Positions 8,067-16,337 are shown, numbered from the stretch's first letter. The stretch is 19,637 nucleotides of DNA from Ruminococcus sp. UBA4275 (GCA_002395085.1 DGVV01000148.1:1-19637); one strand, 5' to 3'. The notes: generated from the sequence alone by a model not told the origin. Numbers and translations: made by a program.

Positions 8067-8141
8067 ATGAAGGCAAAAAAGAATGCCCCGAAACGCTTTG
8101 AAACGCTTCGGGGCAAAACTTTTGTATGCGTATCCGGTTAA
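8067..8141 (+). CDS. Possible 24-residue leader peptide or micropeptide
   Basis: A short ORF begins with ATG 9 bases after CAGGAG (8053-8058), downstream of a good promoter. It encodes a basic peptide starting MKAKKNAPKRFETL and ending in VCVSG. A stem-loop (8084-8115) lies inside the ORF. No membrane helix or known family is visible. It may be a leader peptide for the sigma-factor operon, an independent micropeptide, or no protein at all if the unit is an sRNA. Too short for certainty. Confidence 0.35.
   Translation: MKAKKNAPKRFETLRGKTFVCVSG
8084..8124 (+). terminator. Terminator-like stem-loop inside the small ORF
   Basis: TGCCCCGAA (8084-8092) pairs with TTCGGGGCA (8107-8115), and the stem can extend by two C-G pairs after an A-C mismatch. 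An A-run precedes it and AAAACTTTTG follows. With the promoter at 7996-8024 this would give an RNA of roughly 90 nt. The U-tract is interrupted, so termination may be partial. Confidence 0.55.
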
Positions 8142-8181
8142 ACAGTCAGAGGGGCTTTTTATGTATCCCGTAATCCGGAAA

Positions 8182-8210
8182 TTGAAAAATCTTGTGACCT
8201 GTGCTATAAT
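8182..8210 (+). promoter_or_regulatory. Promoter of the ECF sigma/anti-sigma operon
   Basis: -35 TTGAAA (8182-8187), 17-bp spacer, perfect -10 TATAAT (8205-8210) with an extended TG. This looks like a housekeeping promoter; I did not identify a separate ECF-type autoregulatory promoter. Confidence 0.8.
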
Positions 8211-8264
8211 AATCCTGTCGAAATAGTTAGAGGGACCTCAAAAGACCGGAAGGGAGATGATCTT

Positions 8265-8831
8265 ATGACGAACCAGACAGATTCTGAACTGCTGCAATTG
8301 TTTTTGCAGCGGGATCAGGCTGCGCTTGCCGGTACGCAGCAGAAATACGGCGGACTTTGCTGCAGTATTGCGAGAGGCATTCTCGGAAGCCGCGAAGATG
8401 CGGAGGAATGCATGAACGATGCGCTCCTGAAACTCTGGGAGAGCATTCCGCCGGAGAAACCGCGCAGCCTTGCTGCATACATCAGCGTGATTGTGCGTAA
8501 TCTCGCGTGCAACCGGCGGGAAGCTGCGCATACGCAGAAACGCGGCGGCGGAGAATTTGCCGTTGCACTTTCTGAGATTGAGGATACGCTTGCTGCACCG
8601 GATAATCCGGAGCGCGTACTTGACACCATTGCCATCGGTGATGCACTGGACCGCTTCCTCGATACGCTGCCGGCGGAAACGCGCGTCATGTTTGTACTGC
8701 GGTACTGGTCGGATCTGAGCATCAGGGAGATCGCATCCCGCTGCGATGTCGGGCAGAGCAAGGTCAAGATGCTGCTGCTGCGTACACGCAGGGAACTGAA
8801 AGCATTTCTGGAAAAGGAGGGCTTACGATGA
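8265..8831 (+). CDS. ECF-type RNA polymerase sigma factor
   Basis: A 188-residue sigma-70 family factor of the extracytoplasmic-function group, which directs RNA polymerase to a set of promoters in response to an outside signal. Region 2 (about 20-90) has the pattern SREDAEECMNDALLKLWE and the -10 contact stretch ending in RNLACNRREA. Region 4 (about 125-182) has TRVMFVLRYWSDLSIREIA followed by the helix-turn-helix CDVGQSKVKMLLLRTRREL. The linker between them (about 95-122) is short. GAAGGGAG precedes the ATG. The stop overlaps the next gene by ATGA, as is usual for sigma factors with their membrane anti-sigma partners. The group within the ECF classification is not assigned. Confidence 0.93.
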   Translation: MTNQTDSELLQLFLQRDQAALAGTQQKYGGLCCSIARGILGSREDAEECMNDALLKLWESIPPEKPRSLAAYISVIVRNLACNRREAAHTQKRGGGEFAVALSEIEDTLAAPDNPERVLDTIAIGDALDRFLDTLPAETRVMFVLRYWSDLSIREIASRCDVGQSKVKMLLLRTRRELKAFLEKEGLR

Positions 8832-11617
8832 AAGACCGTGAATACATCAATATTATGAACCGCATCAGCGAGAAGCATATCGAAGAAGCCGTAACATGGG
8901 AAGATCCCGCACAGCAGAACCGGAAGTCGATCCGGCGGATGAGCCTCGGCATCGGTTCGATCGCGGCGTCGATCACGGTGGTGGCTGGCTGCATCGGCTA
9001 CGATGCCCTGCACCGTGCAGCATCTCCCTTCGGGGATGAAAGCAGCATTTCGGAAGGTGTGGGGGGCAATCTGCTCGGCGGATCGGGCGAGATCAGGGGC
9101 TATACCGGCACGGGCAATCAGGTGTTGTTCTGCGATGACGTCTGCTGGTATCTGCCGGATGAAAATATCAAATGGGACCGCAATGGCGCAGGCGCAGCGT
9201 CTTTCCCGTTCGCAGACAATCTGCTGACGGACGGCGAACAGCTCTATACCTGCCATGACAATCAGCTTTTCATCTCGGACGGCTTCGGCGGGGAGACCCT
9301 GTTTGCGGATGTGCCGTGGCAGGTCAACCGCATTCAGAAGCTCAGCGATGACTGGTATCTCCTCTCCGCACTGGTGGAGTATTCGTGGATCGACGATCAG
9401 CCGCAGCCCTACGCGATCCTGAACCGGCAAAGCGGCAGCACGCAGTTCTGCGAGTACGGCAATGTCCGTCTCGACGGCGATACGCTGTTCTATGCCGATT
9501 TCGAGAATACGCTCTACAGCGCACCGGTTGACAATGTGCAGGCGGCACAGCCGGTTTATACCTTCCCTGCGGAACTCTCCGCCCTGACAGAGTGGACAAT
9601 CCGGAACGGCACGGTCATGTCGGTGCATACGGATCAGAACGGGGACATCGGATGCTATGTCACGGATGTGTGGCCGGCAGCAGAAGTTCCGCCGGAACCG
9701 CAGGCGTTTTTCAACGGCGATTCCTACTGGGAAGCATGGCATTTTCTTGGCGGCAGACTGTATACGATGTCGGCGGATTTCAGCGGCGGCAATCTTGTGC
9801 TGACCGATACGCCGCTTGGAGACGGCGGACAGGATGAGGCTGTGTTCAGCGTGGAGACAGCATCCCTCTGGGACGATGACCAGGCGGGCGGTCTGCTGGA
9901 TACCGCGATTTTTGATACCGGTGACTACATCATCTTCACGCTGCCGCTTACGGGCAGAAACGGCGAGCAGATCGTGGAATACCGCAGGGATACCGGCGAA
10001 TACCGGTATGCCGGAATCGGGTACGCGCCGGAGCATCCCGCACTGCCCGAAGATACCGAACTCGCACTTCCGCAGCCAGACAGCGGATACTGTTCGCCGG
10101 AGGTATTCCCGATGTACTATATCCCCGCGGAGCATCTTGATTCTGACGGGATCGTGTGCTGCAGAATGCTGCCGGCAGTTCCCGCATCGGCATCGCAGTT
10201 TGATGCGGATGCACTCTATCCCACACTCCCGCAGGGCGGCGGCTTTATGCCGGATCCGAACGATCACCCGCATCTCAGCCTTGCGCAGGCAAAGGAGATC
10301 CTTCTGCAAAATGAAAATCCGGACGATTCCGACGGGGTCTTCCGGGCATTCAGTCAGGCAGCGGGCGACTATGCAGGCAAATTCCCCCTCGGCCTGAACT
10401 GCGCAGCCTATGAATACTGGCTCGCAGATGACGGCAGCGAACTCATCCTGGTGATCTGCTCTTACACGCCGAGTACAGAAGAATATGATTATGTGTACTT
10501 CCGCTATGACGCAGACGCGAAGCAGTATGCTTATGAATTCCTGACACCGCGCTCGCAGTCCGCGCAGCCGGAGCAGGGTTCTGTCACGGCGGGCGGTCAG
10601 GTCTCAGAGGTCAATGTCCTCGGCGGCAGGGGCAGCATCCGGGTATTCCGGTCTCCGCGCGGTGACCGGTTTGCGGAAGATGATGTGTATTTCTACGATC
10701 TCAAATACAAAAAGCGCTATCAGAACGGGGTACAGGATCCGGAATTCCTGCTGCCGCTGACAGAAGGCGATCCGGATGTGCAGCATTATGATGAAATGCT
10801 TGCCGCAGGTGACAGGATTCTGCTGTCTGACGATCACGCGCTGTATCAGATCCGGCAGGACGGCACACTGGAGACGCTGTACAGTTTTCCTGTCGGAGGC
10901 GAACAGGATCCGTATACCGATGTCACCCTGATGCGTGCTGCCGAATTTGGCAGACCGCAAAAGCTCTTTGTGACACTGGGCTTCCAGGATGCCGGCTACA
11001 GTATTGATTATCAGGATGCGGTGCTGGATCTGCAAAGCCATGATCTTCTTTTCCTGCATACGCGGGACAGTGAAGGCAGAAGAATGTACCTGATCACGGA
11101 GGATGCCGTCTGTGCGATTGCAGAACACGGCTCTGCGTATGAGCTTATACAGTTTGCCGATGACGATTCGTTCACGGTTATTTCGCCGGAGAACTGGAAC
11201 ATCAACGGCAATGAGCGCTGCTGCATAGACGAAAACCGTCAGCTCTGGTTTGTCAATACAGACGGACAGTTCTGCTGCGGCAGCATGGATGACGGCTCGG
11301 TCAGGGTTGTTGACGAAGCTGCATATCAGCTTGCTGCGGAGGCGTTTTCCGGAACGGGGAAAAGTGTCCGGATCAATCCGTCTGAAGCGCCCTATGCTGC
11401 ACTGTGCAATAACGACGGTTCTGAGGCGGTCACGCTGAAGGAAAGCGCGGATTCCGAGGGACAGGAATGCATCCCCGCAGGCGCTTACTGCGAAAACGGC
11501 ATCACGCATATCATTCTTCAGGAGTACGCAAAGGACGGTTCACAGCCGGCGAAAACTACGGTCTATACTGTGGACGGCGGCAAGGTCTCTGCGGAATCCT
11601 ATGATTGTCCGGTGTGA
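8828..11617 (+). CDS. Putative membrane anti-sigma factor with large outer sensor region
   Basis: This 929-residue single-pass protein is coupled to the sigma gene (ATGA overlap, AAAAGGAGG ribosome site). Residues 1-37 would be cytoplasmic; the pattern RISEKHIEEA followed by a basic stretch RKSIRRM resembles the short N-termini of putative Firmicute anti-sigma proteins. One membrane helix covers about 39-58, and about 870 residues lie outside. Two outer stretches, starting about 84 and about 608, share a layout: GG-G-IR, then DDV-(C/Y)-(W/F)-Y, then a short repeat like LFISDGFGGETLFADVP or LYQIRQDGTLETLYSFP. This suggests two related beta-rich (possibly propeller-like, DUF5050-like) halves. 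A different segment (about 485-595, HPHLSLAQAKEIL onward) sits between them. Anti-sigma function is inferred from position and topology. Confidence 0.75.
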   Translation: MKDREYINIMNRISEKHIEEAVTWEDPAQQNRKSIRRMSLGIGSIAASITVVAGCIGYDALHRAASPFGDESSISEGVGGNLLGGSGEIRGYTGTGNQVLFCDDVCWYLPDENIKWDRNGAGAASFPFADNLLTDGEQLYTCHDNQLFISDGFGGETLFADVPWQVNRIQKLSDDWYLLSALVEYSWIDDQPQPYAILNRQSGSTQFCEYGNVRLDGDTLFYADFENTLYSAPVDNVQAAQPVYTFPAELSALTEWTIRNGTVMSVHTDQNGDIGCYVTDVWPAAEVPPEPQAFFNGDSYWEAWHFLGGRLYTMSADFSGGNLVLTDTPLGDGGQDEAVFSVETASLWDDDQAGGLLDTAIFDTGDYIIFTLPLTGRNGEQIVEYRRDTGEYRYAGIGYAPEHPALPEDTELALPQPDSGYCSPEVFPMYYIPAEHLDSDGIVCCRMLPAVPASASQFDADALYPTLPQGGGFMPDPNDHPHLSLAQAKEILLQNENPDDSDGVFRAFSQAAGDYAGKFPLGLNCAAYEYWLADDGSELILVICSYTPSTEEYDYVYFRYDADAKQYAYEFLTPRSQSAQPEQGSVTAGGQVSEVNVLGGRGSIRVFRSPRGDRFAEDDVYFYDLKYKKRYQNGVQDPEFLLPLTEGDPDVQHYDEMLAAGDRILLSDDHALYQIRQDGTLETLYSFPVGGEQDPYTDVTLMRAAEFGRPQKLFVTLGFQDAGYSIDYQDAVLDLQSHDLLFLHTRDSEGRRMYLITEDAVCAIAEHGSAYELIQFADDDSFTVISPENWNINGNERCCIDENRQLWFVNTDGQFCCGSMDDGSVRVVDEAAYQLAAEAFSGTGKSVRINPSEAPYAALCNNDGSEAVTLKESADSEGQECIPAGAYCENGITHIILQEYAKDGSQPAKTTVYTVDGGKVSAESYDCPV

Positions 11618-11655
11618 CAGTCTGCTTCCTGTACGCTGATACGGGAAAGGAACAT

Positions 11656-11689
11656 CAGCCCGCACAGTTTTGCGCTGTGCGGGCTGTTT
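11656..11689. terminator. Terminator between convergent genes
   Basis: A perfect 12-bp stem, CAGCCCGCACAG (11656-11667) and CTGTGCGGGCTG (11675-11686), with a 7-nt loop and a short T-run (TTT) on the + side. It lies 39 bp after the anti-sigma gene and 14 bp before the end of the minus-strand protease gene, so it may serve both; the minus-side T content is poor. Confidence 0.8.
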
Positions 11690-11702
11690 CTGCGTGATGC
11701 GG

Positions 11703-14096
11703 TTACGTTCCGATGGTCACAGTATACGCGCCGTTTTCGAGTGCCCCGACTGTGATTTTCAGTCCGGGATCAACCGTCATGCTGTCGTTTGCGTCATACC
11801 AGCGGAATCCGGAGATGCTGCTGTCAATTACATCGCCGCTGTGATAGAAATTGTCGGTGTTGGTGTCGTCGATGATGCGGATAAGGCGTCTGCCCTGATC
11901 TTTGTTGGTGAATTCGCTGCCGCTGCCGTAGCGGAAATAGGTATTCCAGCCGTATTCGGTTGTTGCATCAATGTGATACACACGAACACCTTCGCCTGCC
12001 TGCTGCCACCATGCAGTTTTGCTGCCGATGCCGCTGTTGTTGCCGTCTCCGGAGGCGTATTCGAGGATAAAATACTCCGAGAAATAATCCTCTGCAAGCT
12101 GTCCGTGCGGGATGATGATACAGTTTCCGGCATCGGTCTGGGCGTTGCGCAGCGTGAAGGTCTGCGTACCCTGTGCGGGGTCGTACACCTGCACCTGATT
12201 CTGTCTGAACCAGCCCTCCATCAGCTTGGAGAATGCGCCGAAATCAGAACCGGCATCGGTGTCCATCAATTCCGCGCCGGCAGTACCGTGCATACCCTCG
12301 CTGTCATTGGGATTGGTAAACAGGTAATAATCCGGCAGACCGGTGCAATGGCCGAGTTCATGGCAATAGGAGCTGATGTAGTTGATGTAATTGGCAGGGG
12401 ATTCGATCTGTGCATTGCCCGTGATGATATGTCCCACGCCAACGCCGTCTACGCGGTAAGCGGGATCTCCGAATGCACCGGCACACGGCCACCAATGTGC
12501 ATCGCCGGCTTTTGTCGGGGTTGTGAACAGCGTCGCGTCGATCCTGCCGTCACCGTTTCCGTCGAACTGCGAGAAATCAACCTGATCTTTGAATGCATCA
12601 TAGCATTCCTCCGCGATTTTGACCTTGTTGTCGTCATAGACCGCCTGATTCTGCCTGGTCGTGTACCGGAAAACCTGTCCGTCAAATGTCATGCTGCCCT
12701 TCGAGGCTCTGCCGTAAAATGCAGAGAAACTCTCAAACGGATAGCAGGCACTTGATTCATTTGCAGCACCGAAGGAAATCTGATTCAGTTCTGCAAGCGT
12801 CGGCTCATAATCGTAGCGGCAGTCCGGAAAATCAACATAAAATACAACCAGCTTTGCTCTGCCCTGTGTCGGGAGAGATGCGCCGTGCTTTGCCATATTT
12901 GCGGTGATGAACGGACTTTCTTCCTGCGGCTGATCCGGTACTGTGCTGCCGCTGACCAGAAGCGTTTTCAGCAGCGAGAGGTCGATGGCATTCAGTCTGC
13001 CGTTTGCATCCAGATCGCCTGCTGCCCAGTCCGGCAGTTCCGTATCCGGATGCACCGTCAGCCAGTTTTGCAGCAAATGCACATCGTTCCGGTCAACTGT
13101 TCCGCTGCGGTCAATATCGCCTTCCGCTGCGGGCGGATTCTGTATTTCGGGCAGGGCATTTGCAAGATCAAATCTGCCTGGTTCATCCTTGATTTTCGTC
13201 CACATATAACGCAGCATCCAGCCGTCAAATTTCGTGATTTTTGCAGCAGAACCTGCCATCATGATGGAATTTTCGCCGCCGGGGAATCCGCCGGGCGGGA
13301 AGCCGTCCGATTCGCCCTCGCCGCCGTAGAAATCGGTCATGCCGAAGCCGTGTCCGATTTCATGTTCCAGAACATGAAGACTGTTGTTTCCAAGCATCCC
13401 AAGATATGCCGTATCGGAAAGCCGCTGTCCCCAGTCTCCGCCGCAGCCGCCAATATCCGGAAAGCCCTGCGTTGCCCACATATACATATCAAACCGCTTG
13501 TCAAGTCCGCCCGGATATGCATAGCCGGTTTCTGCGAAATGATCAAAGCGCGAGAGGGCTGAGGGCGCATAGGGTTCTTTATCCGGAATGGTATCCCTGC
13601 CGTTTGTGGTGTCGTACTGCGCATCGTAATATTTCGTATCCGTGTAAACAGTTTCGTCGTCGTGCAGATCCAGCAGGCAGCTTTTGTCGATGACTGCCCA
13701 GCCGACGATCTTGACATCAATATGCTGATAGGGCCAGTTTTCGTAGCCCGCCAGCCAGTCATTCCAGTCGTTGATGCAGGTGGAAAGCATCGTCTCAAAC
13801 TGCTGCCGCTGTTCGTATGTGACAGTGCGGTAAGACTGCCATTTGACCACGTAGTTGATCGTACCCTTGCCCGCAACAATCTGATCAAAGACCGTATTGC
13901 GGCGTTTGGTGGATTGTTCCCGCTCGATGCGGTTTGTCCAGATCCAGTCTGCTGCATACTGAAACTCAGACGGCAGATCGGAAATGCTCGCGGCAGATGC
14001 CGTAACGGAGACAGGCGATGATACCTGCGGAATTGTCACCGGTGCAAGTGACAGCGCCGCCGCCAGTAATGCAGCAGCCAGTTTCATTGTTTTCAT
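11703..14096 (-). CDS. Secreted dual M6-like metalloprotease with internal dockerin
   Basis: This 797-residue exported protein has a signal peptide (about 1-37, ending in a run of Ala/Ser). The first zinc-protease-like domain (about 40-315) has HEIGHGFGMTD with H245, E246, H249 and D255, and a downstream Met-turn-like IMMAG. A type I dockerin (about 326-383) follows, with two calcium loops (DIDRSGTVDRND and DLDANGRLNAID). The second domain (about 395-797) resembles M6/immune inhibitor A peptidases, with HELGHCTGLPD (H579, E580, H583, D589) and a later LMDTDAG. Both catalytic sets look intact. The dockerin should attach the enzyme to a cohesin on a scaffoldin. I chose the ATG at 14096, which follows GGGGGAG at ideal spacing, over one at 14111. 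It may trim or degrade proteins at the cellulosome or plant-cell surface. Confidence 0.9.
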   Translation of the reverse strand: MKTMKLAAALLAAALSLAPVTIPQVSSPVSVTASAASISDLPSEFQYAADWIWTNRIEREQSTKRRNTVFDQIVAGKGTINYVVKWQSYRTVTYEQRQQFETMLSTCINDWNDWLAGYENWPYQHIDVKIVGWAVIDKSCLLDLHDDETVYTDTKYYDAQYDTTNGRDTIPDKEPYAPSALSRFDHFAETGYAYPGGLDKRFDMYMWATQGFPDIGGCGGDWGQRLSDTAYLGMLGNNSLHVLEHEIGHGFGMTDFYGGEGESDGFPPGGFPGGENSIMMAGSAAKITKFDGWMLRYMWTKIKDEPGRFDLANALPEIQNPPAAEGDIDRSGTVDRNDVHLLQNWLTVHPDTELPDWAAGDLDANGRLNAIDLSLLKTLLVSGSTVPDQPQEESPFITANMAKHGASLPTQGRAKLVVFYVDFPDCRYDYEPTLAELNQISFGAANESSACYPFESFSAFYGRASKGSMTFDGQVFRYTTRQNQAVYDDNKVKIAEECYDAFKDQVDFSQFDGNGDGRIDATLFTTPTKAGDAHWWPCAGAFGDPAYRVDGVGVGHIITGNAQIESPANYINYISSYCHELGHCTGLPDYYLFTNPNDSEGMHGTAGAELMDTDAGSDFGAFSKLMEGWFRQNQVQVYDPAQGTQTFTLRNAQTDAGNCIIIPHGQLAEDYFSEYFILEYASGDGNNSGIGSKTAWWQQAGEGVRVYHIDATTEYGWNTYFRYGSGSEFTNKDQGRRLIRIIDDTNTDNFYHSGDVIDSSISGFRWYDANDSMTVDPGLKITVGALENGAYTVTIGT

Positions 14097-14234
14097 AAGA
14101 TTCTCCCCCATTCATTCCAGACAGGCGTTTCCGATTGTACGGCTGCTTCGCCCGAAGGGGAGGGCATTCCGCGCTGTACGGTTCGGAGACTGCCTGTGCG
14201 GTGTCGGATTGTCGAATTTTCAATCCTTATGGTT

Positions 14235-14263
14235 ATTTTACTATATTTCGGTCGAAGGGTCAA
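14235..14263 (-). promoter_or_regulatory. Promoter of the dockerin protease gene
   Basis: Read on the minus strand: -35 TTGACC (14263-14258), 17-bp spacer, -10 TAAAAT (14240-14235). The start would be near 14228, giving a leader of about 130 nt (14097-14228) with a small GCCC/GGGC hairpin but no recognised riboswitch. Confidence 0.8.
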
Positions 14264-14305
14264 TTGTGAATTGTGTGTTGTTTATGTACGATTGTGCTAA
14301 TTGTG
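14263..14305 (-). promoter_or_regulatory. Array of four CACAAT boxes upstream of the protease promoter
   Basis: CACAAT (minus strand) occurs at 14305-14300, 14296-14291, 14275-14270 and 14268-14263. The second and third are exactly 21 bp apart start to start, and the third ends 6 bp before the -35. The last one overlaps the first base of the -35. The same paired layout recurs before the gene at 16409. This is a candidate binding site for the AraC-type regulator encoded between the two genes; AraC-family proteins are known to bind direct half-sites about 21 bp apart. Binding is inferred. Confidence 0.6.
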
Positions 14306-14339
14306 GCATTCTTGCGGACAAGCAGGGGGCTTCCCGGAA

Positions 14340-14376
14340 GAAAAGCAAAACCGCCCTGTTTGCACAAGGCGGTTTG
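14340..14376 (-). terminator. Intrinsic terminator of the LacI/AraC-type regulator
   Basis: Stem AAACCGCC/GGCGGTTT (14348-14355 with 14368-14375), 12-nt loop. On the minus strand it is followed by a T-rich tract (TTTTGCTTTTCTT), about 45 bp after the regulator stop. Confidence 0.8.
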
Positions 14377-14419
14377 TCTGTGAAAAGATTGGCATGGCGG
14401 ATCACTATGCAATATGAAA

Positions 14420-16180
14420 TCAGGAATCGCTGTGCAGAGCATCTGCCTGCATCCGGTATGCAGAGGGAGTAATCCCTTTCTGCGCCTTGAATTGCTTTGC
14501 AAAATGCGCATAGGATGCATAGCCGCAGTCTTCCGCGATCTGCGAAATAGTACGGCTGGTGCTGTGAAGCAGCGTCATTGCCTTTTGCAGCCGGAAATCA
14601 ATCAGTTCCTCAAAGATGCTTTTCGCAAAATAGCTTTTGTACATCCGCTGCAAATAGCTTCTGCTGACATGGGTGCGCCGGCACAATTCCGCGACACTCC
14701 AGTCATTCTCCGGATGCTGCTGCATCTCCGTCCGGATCTGCACAAGCAGCCGGTAAAGCTGTGTATTTTCTTCCTCTTTTGCGCGGCCTGTATTCTGGGA
14801 ACGGAGTTTTGTTTTTTCTGTGAGTTGTTCAAATGCAAGGCAGAGATAGCTGATAAAGGTGCAGTATTCCGCCTGATAGCAGCAGGGGAGTCTGCCGAAG
14901 GATAATGCCGCATATCCGAACTGCCGTTCATCCATGTGCAGCAGCGAGAGAAAATATGCACTCGGATGATCTGCATTCTGCGTCAGATATGCAATCAGAT
15001 CTGTCTGTTTCATCTGCCGCTGTGAGATGCCGCTGCTTTTTCCGGCACGGTCACACCAGAGTACCTCGCAGCATTCGCTGTGCGCGGGCTGATGCGGCAG
15101 CATTTTTTGCAGGTCGCTGTCTGTCAGGAAGATGCGGAACTGATTCCAGTGACAGACCAGATATACACGGTTTGCAATCAGAAACAGCAGGTCATGCAGC
15201 GATTTCGAGTGCATCAGTTCAAACAGTACTTCACTGTGATAAAACCATTCTTTATAGTTTGCGAGAAGGCGGTTTTCTCTGCGGCTTTTTTCGGTCTGCT
15301 GCTGCACCGGCACACAGCCGCAGCTATTGCCAATCTGAATCCGGCGGTGCTTTGTCGGGATTCTGCGGCAGTTTCGCCCTGTAATAATGCTGTACAGCCG
15401 CCGGAAGGCATCCGCACCAAGCTGATAGCAGCTTTTCGGGAAACTTGTCAGGCTGACATCGCTTTGTGCTTCATCCAGATAGCCGTCAAAACCGGTCACG
15501 GCAAGATCCTGCGGGATGCGGATGCCCGCTTTCTCCAGTGCGGCAATCAGCGCATCTGCCATGATGTCATTTGCACATACCACTGCTTCCGGCATGGCAA
15601 GTTCTCCGCAGATGAGGTGCTGTGCAAACTGCACCGGCGCATTCCGCCAGAAATCGCCGTATGCATAATAGCTGTCATCATAATACAGCCCGTGCCGCTG
15701 CATCACATGAAAATATGCCTCCAGACGGTCTTCTGCCTGCGCAGAACCCTTTATGCCGGTCAGGCAGTAGATTTTCTTATGCCCGTGAACCTGTATCATG
15801 TGTTCGACCAGCAGTTCAAACGCCTCAGGGTCATGGGAAACGGCGTTTTCAAAAAACGGGTGTTCGCCTGCATCCAGCAGCATGACCGGTTTTCCTGTGC
15901 TGCACAGCAGATCGTCAATCTACTTCTGGATGCTGCCGCGCGCAAATGCATTGCGGTCGTAGATGAAGCCGTCGAAATCCGGTAGGGCAATCAGCCGCAG
16001 CAGATCGGCTTCATGGGCTACGTGCGGGGAGACGGGTTCCTGAAAATTGTTTTTGGTTGACAGCACAATGACATTGCAGTTTGCGCGGTCACTCTGTGCA
16101 AGGATGCCGCAGATCATCTCCGCGATATAATCCCGATAGCATTCTGCCGTCAGTACGCCGAATGTCAGTCTTTTGTGCAT
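14420..16180 (-). pseudogene. LacI-like sensor plus AraC-HTH regulator, interrupted by in-frame TAG
   Basis: Reading from ATG 16180 gives 86 residues, then TAG (15922-15920), then 499 more codons in the same frame; with the TAG read through the product would be 586 residues. Residues about 5-300 form a periplasmic-binding-protein-like sugar sensor with no LacI HTH in front (TFGVLTAECYRDYIAEMICG; AVTGFDGYLDEA after the stop). A middle region (about 310-470) is unassigned. The last 100 residues hold an AraC/XylS double HTH (WSVAELCRRTHVSRSYLQRM; ISQIAEDCGYASYAHFAKQF). The architecture resembles XylR-type sugar regulators. The rest of the frame is fully open, so one C-to-T change (CAG to TAG), a sequencing error, or readthrough are all possible. 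A weak internal start at 15883 (AGGA, nine bases, ATG) would give a 487-residue protein lacking part of the sensor. It is expected to control the neighbouring dockerin genes. Confidence 0.8.
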
Positions 16181-16213
16181 GATTATGTCACCCGCCCTTC
16201 CGTGTTTTCTCTT

Positions 16214-16242
16214 ATTGTATCATATTGCGAACCAAAATGCAA
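16214..16242 (-). promoter_or_regulatory. Promoter of the LacI/AraC-type regulator
   Basis: On the minus strand: -35 TTGCAT (16242-16237), 17-bp spacer, -10 TACAAT (16219-16214). It diverges from the promoter of the beta-helix gene; the two -35 elements are about 65 bp apart, with the CACAAT pair between them. Confidence 0.7.
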
Positions 16243-16274
16243 GACTTTATCACATATTTTCCTTGTGCGTTATG

Positions 16275-16301
16275 CACAATTATCCTGTGATACGGCACAA
16301 T
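16275..16301 (+). promoter_or_regulatory. Paired CACAAT boxes (candidate regulator operator)
   Basis: CACAAT occurs at 16275-16280 and 16296-16301, 21 bp apart start to start, and ends 6 bp before the -35 at 16308. This copies the geometry found before the dockerin protease gene. Lying between divergent promoters, it could serve both the beta-helix gene and autoregulation. Confidence 0.6.
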
Positions 16302-16307
16302 AGAATC

Positions 16308-16337
16308 TTGTGTTGTAACGGTTATTTGCTTTATAAT
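16308..16337 (+). promoter_or_regulatory. Activator-type promoter of the beta-helix dockerin gene
   Basis: A perfect -10 TATAAT (16332-16337) lies 18 bp after a poor -35 TTGTGT (16308-16313). A strong -10 with a weak -35 right after paired boxes suits a promoter that needs an activator. The leader would be about 65 nt. Confidence 0.65.

Noticed and set aside
8315..10309. Long minus-strand open frame (664 codons) across the sigma and anti-sigma genes
   Set aside because: No ribosome site or recognisable domain, composition like a shadow frame, and the plus-strand genes have clear motifs and coupling.
11670..12755. Plus-strand open frame of 361 codons
   Set aside because: Antisense to the M6-like protease domain carrying the HELGH motif; shadow composition.
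14097..14228. Possible riboswitch in the long protease leader
   Set aside because: Only a small GCCC/GGGC hairpin and a short direct repeat are visible; no known aptamer pattern.
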